16,099 nt of DNA, from NCBI GenBank assembly GCA_004377275.1, contig SOIC01000211.1, positions 1-16,099 of the forward strand, read 5' to 3'. The notes beneath the pieces were generated by a model, which made no database searches, was not told the DNA's origin, and saw only the letters and a list, made by a program, of their open reading frames with translations. The position numbers and the translations under genes are program-made. Position 1 is the first letter of the stretch; the number at the start of each line of letters is the position of its first letter. The stretch comes from Dehalococcoidia bacterium (GTDB lineage: Bacteria; Chloroflexota; Dehalococcoidia; E44-bin15). Shown here piece by piece: positions 13,333 through 16,099 of the stretch.

Positions 13333-14892
13333 TTACTTCTTCCAGCTCTTCAGCACAGCTTGGGCGCCGTTGTAGCCGGGTACGCAGGTTATGCCGCAAC
13401 CGGGGTGACAAGCAGAACCGCACATGAACAGGTTGTCAATTGGTGTAGTGTAGTCGGAGTAGCCCGGAACGGGCCGCCTGTTCCACATCTGGCTGGGATG
13501 GATCAGGCCGCTGGCGAAATCACCCGCGGTGACGCCATAGGTGCTTTCGAAGTACTGCTGCGTAAGGACGACCTTGTCCATGATCGCGCTGCGGAAGTTT
13601 GGAGCAAACTGCGCAATCTTGTCGATTGTACGCTCGGCCATCACATGACTGAGTTCTTTAAGTTTGCCCTTTGGTACATTGTAGGGGAAGTAGTGAGAGA
13701 AAATGGTACAGGTGTAATAGCCCGCAGGCGCCAGGCTGGGATCCATGACGCTGGGGAAAGCGCAGTAGCTGACCGGATCGTCAGGGACCTGGCCATTGCG
13801 GTACTGCTCCCAGCAGCGTGAGATATACTCTGGAGAGGGGATATATGCCATGATCCAGCGGATGTTGCTCTCATTAGCAAAGGCGAGGTGACCGGTGAAC
13901 TCGGGCATTTCCTTGAGGGTCATGTGGACCTGAATATAGCCGTTCCTATAATCGATATCCTTTACCAAGTGTACGAAGTCAGAAGGAAGGTGATCTTCGC
14001 CCACCAAGCCGAGGAACGTTGCGCGTGCATCGAGGCTCGAGAGCACAACCTCGGCGGTGATCCTTTCGCCGCTCTTGAGTTCGACACCGGTAATCTTTCC
14101 GTTGTTTATTAGGAATCGCTTAACAGGTGCTCCGAGCTGGACTTTTCCACCATGGTCCTCCAGTGCATTTACAATGGATTGTGAGAGAGCGCCTATGCCG
14201 CCTTTGGGAGTTCTGAAGTCGAATGCGTCGCCCATTGTATAGTGGTACGCCATGGAGAGCGCATTACCGGGTGTGAACGGACCGGTGTGTGTACCATCGA
14301 TTGAGGCTGCACACAGTGAGCCCTGGATGCAGCGGTGCTTATTTGGATCGGGGAAAAACTTGCGGAGTACATCCATCACACTACCGTAGACAATCTGAAG
14401 AAGGATCTCCCTGCTCTCTTTGTCAGGCGCCTCAGCAATAAGCGTATCGATCGAGCTGGGTGCCTTGAACATCTCCTTATCTAATATTTCCTTGTACTTC
14501 AGTAGGTAGGTGTATACGTTACCTAGGCCTTCTAACGCATCTGGACCATGGTCTTTTGCCAGATGCTCCATCATCTCGTTTGTATCCGTATAGGCGACCA
14601 AGGGGACGTCCTCCGGTTCGCCGAAAGAACAGTAAGAACTGCGGGGGTGGATAAGCTCCAGACCGTACTTATCCAGTTCGAGGCGCTTTATCATCTCAGC
14701 GCGAAAGACGAGCAGGGCCCATGCGCCCACGTTGTGCTTGAACCCATCAAACAGCTCTCTGGTAGCTGCCATGCCTCCAACCCAGCTGTTCTTCTCAACG
14801 CACAGAACAGAGAGCCCATTCTTGGCGAGAACCGTTGCTGCTGTGAGTCCGTTGTGACCTGCTCCAACAACAATTGCATCGTAGTCAGCCAT
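13333..14892 (-). CDS. FAD-dependent oxidoreductase of the CrtI / phytoene-desaturase (PYROXD2-like) family
   Basis: A 519-residue flavoprotein. The N-terminal dinucleotide-binding motif YDAIVVGAGHNGLTAATVLA (4-23), the ribose-binding Glu in CVEK (E33) and WVGGMAATRE (37-46) show the FAD-binding fold. FRTPKGGIGALSQSIV lies in the middle. The C-terminal FAD-clamp LFMCGSACHPGCGITCVPGYNGAQ (last ~30 residues) is the CrtI-family signature, with extra Cys where most members have Gly. Substrates in this family range from carotenoids to other polyenes or retinol-like lipids; no other carotenoid gene is in the window, so a generic NAD(P)/FAD-dependent oxidoreductase is safest. The start at 14892 is preferred over 14973 because AAAGGAG (complement of 14900-14906) is seven bases upstream and the family begins at this Met. 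Confidence 0.92.
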   Translation of the reverse strand: MADYDAIVVGAGHNGLTAATVLAKNGLSVLCVEKNSWVGGMAATRELFDGFKHNVGAWALLVFRAEMIKRLELDKYGLELIHPRSSYCSFGEPEDVPLVAYTDTNEMMEHLAKDHGPDALEGLGNVYTYLLKYKEILDKEMFKAPSSIDTLIAEAPDKESREILLQIVYGSVMDVLRKFFPDPNKHRCIQGSLCAASIDGTHTGPFTPGNALSMAYHYTMGDAFDFRTPKGGIGALSQSIVNALEDHGGKVQLGAPVKRFLINNGKITGVELKSGERITAEVVLSSLDARATFLGLVGEDHLPSDFVHLVKDIDYRNGYIQVHMTLKEMPEFTGHLAFANESNIRWIMAYIPSPEYISRCWEQYRNGQVPDDPVSYCAFPSVMDPSLAPAGYYTCTIFSHYFPYNVPKGKLKELSHVMAERTIDKIAQFAPNFRSAIMDKVVLTQQYFESTYGVTAGDFASGLIHPSQMWNRRPVPGYSDYTTPIDNLFMCGSACHPGCGITCVPGYNGAQAVLKSWKK

Positions 14893-15076
14893 TTCAAAAC
14901 TCCTTTCCAAAATTAATGTCCCACAAACGCGCGCATCTTCCGTTGTGATGTTAGAAAACCATGAGAAATCCACGCATTACATAATCATCTATCCCACTTT
15001 CAGCGATTTAGCCCTTCGCGGAAGCAAATAGTCGCTTGGCAACTTCTTCATTAAAATCCGTAGTCGAGTCCGGTGT

Positions 15077-15346
15077 GTGAATAGAGTACCCCCCTCTCCA
15101 CAAGTTGTCAACCCAGTAGCTCTTGACAGTGAAAGGTGTACCGGATGCAGCGTGTGCGTAGAGCGCTGCCACTTCGGCGCCAATAGCCTGGCAAATCCGA
15201 CTGCCGAGGTCGATCTCACCAAATGTTATGGCTGTGGGCTCTGCGTTTCCACCTGCTCTGGAGGAGCAAGGAGAACGGTGAAAAGGGATGGTTACCGCAA
15301 CCGGTATTACCCCATTGAGCTGGTAAGAAAGGCATCCGCCAAATAG
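15077..15346 (+). CDS. 2[4Fe-4S] ferredoxin-domain protein, probably a 5'-truncated remnant
   Basis: An 89-residue frame with two complete cluster motifs, CTGCSVCVERC (21-31) and CYGCGLCVSTC (50-60), in the spacing of bacterial 2[4Fe-4S] ferredoxin domains. It would carry electrons at low potential. The second motif ends with Ser instead of the usual Pro. The GTG at 15077 has no ribosome-binding site. The homologous reading continues upstream to about 15041 (NFFIKIR...) and meets a stop at 15029, so this looks like the C-terminal end of a longer 4Fe-4S protein that has lost its front. The cluster region itself is uninterrupted, so a small functional ferredoxin remains possible. The upstream half matches the fragment near 13025 on the other side of the FAD-enzyme gene. 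Confidence 0.6.
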   Translation: MNRVPPSPQVVNPVALDSERCTGCSVCVERCHFGANSLANPTAEVDLTKCYGCGLCVSTCSGGARRTVKRDGYRNRYYPIELVRKASAK

Positions 15347-15457
15347 AGAGTCCTCCTGACATTCTCGAACCCCCTTCTCTTTCAGGGAATTCCTCAAAGT
15401 TTGTTTTCCTCATCGCGGGCACCGGTGCGCTACCACTCTACCTTCCATTAGAGCCGG

Positions 15458-15476
15458 GTCAAATTCCAGATTTGAC
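15458..15476. repeat. 7-bp inverted repeat overlapping the -35 box
   Basis: GTCAAAT (15458-15464) and ATTTGAC (15470-15476) form a perfect inverted repeat around five bases. The right arm overlaps the TTGACA box, so a protein bound here would cover the promoter. It may equally be a dispersed small repeat. Confidence 0.4.
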
Positions 15477-15501
15477 ACATCCAAGTAATGAGCGTTAACA
15501 T
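15472..15501 (+). promoter_or_regulatory. Promoter candidate for the 2-oxoacid:ferredoxin oxidoreductase gene(s)
   Basis: TTGACA at 15472-15477 is followed at 17 bases by TTAACA (15495-15500), or at 18 bases by TAACAT (15496-15501). This leaves a leader of about 45 bases before ATG 15552. Confidence 0.4.
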
Positions 15502-15551
15502 AAGTCCGAGCCCTTTGAAATGTGAAATGGTTAATCACTGGAATTGATGGA

Positions 15552-16099
15552 ATGGCAAAAAAATCTTCTATGATAACAAGGCCCTATGAGATTAGATGGC
15601 ATGGCCGAGGCGGTCAGGGGGCCATAACGGCTGCCAAGATCATGGCACAGGCAGCCTACCTTAAAGGCTATCAGGGGGTAACCGCTGCGCCATCATTTGG
15701 CGCCGAGAGGAGAGGTGCCCCGGTAAGCGCATCAACCAGGATTTCCCCCCAACCAGTCATGGTCATGTCGCAGGTGGAAAAACCCGACGTTGTAGTAGTC
15801 CTAGACCAAACCCTGTTGGAAGATCAGGATATAACCAGCGGACTGGGCAGGGAAGGATGGCTGGTGGTGAATTCCCGGCAGAGCCCAGAAGAGCTCAAGG
15901 TCAACGGCGATTTCAACATCGCGACTGCTGATGCCTCCAGTGTATGCCGAGAACTGGGCCTGATAGTCGCCGGCCTCATAGTGGTAAATACAGCCATATT
16001 GGGCGCGTTTGTCCACGCTACCGAAATTGTTGACATAGCAAGCATAGAAAAGGCAATAAGGGAAAGGTTCTCCGACAACGCCGTAGATATCAACCTCGC
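15552..16099 (+). CDS. porG: 2-oxoacid:ferredoxin oxidoreductase gamma subunit (PorG-like), cut by the window end
   Basis: The frame is open from ATG 15552 to the last base and encodes 182 residues, close to the full ~185-195 of the family. It is the gamma subunit of pyruvate (or other 2-oxoacid):ferredoxin oxidoreductase, which makes acyl-CoA, CO2 and reduced ferredoxin. Hallmarks seen: IRWHGRGGQGAITAAKIMA (15-33), the glycine-rich start; TAAPSFGAERRGAPVSASTR (46-65), the family signature; and MVMSQVEKPDVVVVLDQTLL (72-91). The C terminus shows NTAILGAF, also typical. ATG 15570 in frame is an alternative start, and neither has a strong ribosome-binding site. Delta, alpha and beta subunits would be expected just beyond the window. 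Substrate (pyruvate, 2-oxoisovalerate, indolepyruvate) cannot be told. Confidence 0.93.
   Translation, partial: MAKKSSMITRPYEIRWHGRGGQGAITAAKIMAQAAYLKGYQGVTAAPSFGAERRGAPVSASTRISPQPVMVMSQVEKPDVVVVLDQTLLEDQDITSGLGREGWLVVNSRQSPEELKVNGDFNIATADASSVCRELGLIVAGLIVVNTAILGAFVHATEIVDIASIEKAIRERFSDNAVDINL

Larger units (their letters stand above)
14893..15551. other. Intergenic region (659 bp) with a ferredoxin-like remnant and a rightward promoter
   Basis: Apart from the truncated ferredoxin frame (15077-15346) and the promoter and hairpin near 15458-15501, I see no further gene. 15347-15457 holds nothing recognisable. Confidence 0.5.

Noticed and set aside
13186..13821. 211-residue plus-strand open frame
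   Set aside because: It mostly overlaps the well-supported FAD-enzyme gene on the other strand and shows no domain.
15410..15475. tRNA-like sequence (GCGCTACCACTCTACC and GGGTCAAATTCC)
   Set aside because: The pieces recall a D-arm and a T-arm but sit on opposite strands and do not fold into one cloverleaf.

Overview
The window comes from a strictly anaerobic bacterium with acetyl-CoA-pathway-type metal biochemistry. Oxygen-sensitive flavour dominates: Fe-S proteins, a radical-type dehydratase/reductase family with its ATP-driven activase, a CooC-type maturation ATPase, an acetyl-CoA-synthase-like protein and a 2-oxoacid:ferredoxin oxidoreductase. The mix resembles what is seen in uncultured Chloroflexota (Dehalococcoidia-like) or Desulfobacterota genomes. 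That placement is only an impression from gene content, not something proved by the sequence.

Layout. 104-1928 (+): a RimI-like acetyltransferase, then a PilT-type ATPase behind an AT-rich promoter region. 1955-2980 (-): a multi-cluster 4Fe-4S protein with an N-terminal winged-helix-like region. 2981-3583: a divergent intergenic region holding outward promoter candidates on both strands, three 79-bp tandem repeats that each fold into a long hairpin, and a 15-bp palindrome at the start point of the rightward promoter. 3584-9966 (+): a six-gene operon. 10097-12830 (-): an NAD-binding SDR protein, an EthD-domain protein and a DUF1295 membrane protein, with a dispersed hairpin repeat between the last two. 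13333-14892 (-): a CrtI/phytoene-desaturase-like FAD enzyme, flanked on both sides by related remnants of a ferredoxin-type gene. 15552-end (+): a 2-oxoacid:ferredoxin oxidoreductase gamma subunit cut by the window edge.

The centre of interest is the 3584-9966 operon. It encodes one beta-like and two paralogous alpha-like subunits of the 2-hydroxyacyl-CoA dehydratase / benzoyl-CoA reductase (HAD/BCR) family, and their [4Fe-4S] ASKHA activase. These are followed by a free-standing protein resembling only the middle domain of the acetyl-CoA synthase beta subunit, and a CooC/AcsF-like nickel-maturation ATPase. Both alpha-like subunits appear to have His where the family has its third cluster-ligand Cys. 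No CODH, complete ACS or corrinoid protein is present in the window. The simplest reading is a single ATP-driven low-potential reductase or dehydratase system that has recruited ACS/CODH-type parts, either as a metal-site assembly module or as an additional catalytic or docking subunit. Its substrate cannot be told from sequence. Reduced ferredoxin for the activase could come from the 2-oxoacid oxidoreductase that begins at 15552, and the winged-helix Fe-S protein encoded divergently is a candidate redox-responsive partner or regulator.

Several starts were revised from the longest open frame using ribosome-binding sites and family alignment: activase at 7491, ACS-like protein at 8348, FAD enzyme at 14892. 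The first dehydratase subunit may start at TTG 3611 rather than ATG 3584.
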